The position numbers and the translations under genes were made by a program. A DNA stretch of 6,446 nt from contig CALKAL010000140.1 of the NCBI GenBank assembly GCA_937983065.1, positions 1-6,446 on the forward strand. Reading direction: 5' to 3'. Of this stretch, positions 6,367 to 6,446 are shown one piece after another; position 1 is the stretch's first letter; the number at the start of each line of letters is the position of its first letter. Under the pieces are notes generated by a model. That model saw only the letters and a program-made list of their open reading frames with translations. It searched no databases and was not told where the DNA came from. The DNA is from an uncultured Bacillaceae bacterium. GTDB taxonomy: Bacteria; Bacillota; Bacilli; Bacillales; Alkalibacillaceae.

Positions 6367-6446
6367 TTAGTTTATTCGCTCGTTTATATAATGAAGCACG
6401 TCATTAAAAACTGTCTGACGTTCAGGTTCATTTAATAATTCATGAT
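6367..6446 (-). CDS. ytpA: C-terminal end of YtpA-type alpha/beta hydrolase (partial, cut by window edge)
   Basis: Only the last 25 codons are present, reading HELLNEPERQTVFNDVLHYI followed by NERIN and a TAA stop (6369-6367). The HE-x-x-NEPER-x-x-V-x-x-DV pattern is the C-terminal end of monoglyceride-lipase or lysophospholipase-like alpha/beta hydrolases, where the first His is the catalytic-triad histidine. In B. subtilis YtpA is a phospholipase linked to bacilysocin formation and lies directly upstream of ytpB in the same order. The symbol rests on this motif plus the synteny; the rest of the gene lies beyond the right edge. Confidence 0.78.
   Translation of the reverse strand, partial: HELLNEPERQTVFNDVLHYINERIN

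Overview
The window reads as a piece of a low-GC Gram-positive chromosome, most likely a member of the Bacillaceae. The evidence is the identity and neighbourhood of the genes (leuS, ytwF, ytqB/mnmM, ytpB, ytpA), a Firmicutes-type T-box leader in front of leuS, near-consensus sigma-A promoters and strong AG-rich ribosome binding sites. I see no insertion sequence, phage gene or CRISPR array. It is mostly an ordinary core region with several well-formed RNA and regulatory elements between the genes.

Left edge (1-353): the minus strand carries three tandem sigma-A promoters. Two of them match TTGACA and TATAAT exactly. They point off the left end and are followed by a boxA-like segment typical of Bacillus rRNA operon leaders, so an rRNA operon (16S first) very probably starts just outside the window. 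Between these promoters and ytwF lies about 90 bp that reads like the end of a protein broken between two frames.

Central left (354-3778, minus strand): ytwF, a single-domain rhodanese with its own promoter, lies downstream of leuS (leucyl-tRNA synthetase, 804 aa). A 14-bp imperfect hairpin followed by a T-run on the leuS strand separates them. leuS is preceded by a complete tRNA-Leu-responsive T-box leader: consensus promoter, a CUC specifier, the conserved T-box sequence with U at the discriminator-pairing position, an intrinsic terminator and a strong Shine-Dalgarno. Uncharged tRNA-Leu should therefore raise leuS expression.

Central right (3947-4560, plus strand): a small lipoprotein of unknown function, probably starting at 3947, is followed by an elaborate two-part hairpin with a T-run. 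That hairpin is preceded by a GTTGGGACATAA motif that resembles intergenic elements of Gram-positive genomes.

Right side (4680-6446): mnmM (ytqB), a SAM-dependent tRNA wobble-uridine methyltransferase on the plus strand, converges with ytpB on the minus strand. ytpB encodes the tetraprenyl-beta-curcumene synthase of the C35 sesquarterpene pathway, begins with TTG, and follows the 3' end of ytpA (an alpha/beta hydrolase, cut by the window edge) by 18 bp, so the two probably form a ytpA-ytpB operon.

Functionally, leuS, its T-box, mnmM and the adjacent rRNA promoters all serve translation. ytpA-ytpB serves membrane lipid and terpenoid metabolism. I found no convincing new multi-gene system. The items most worth a second look are the intergenic hairpins, the broken reading frame beside the rRNA promoters and the orphan lipoprotein.
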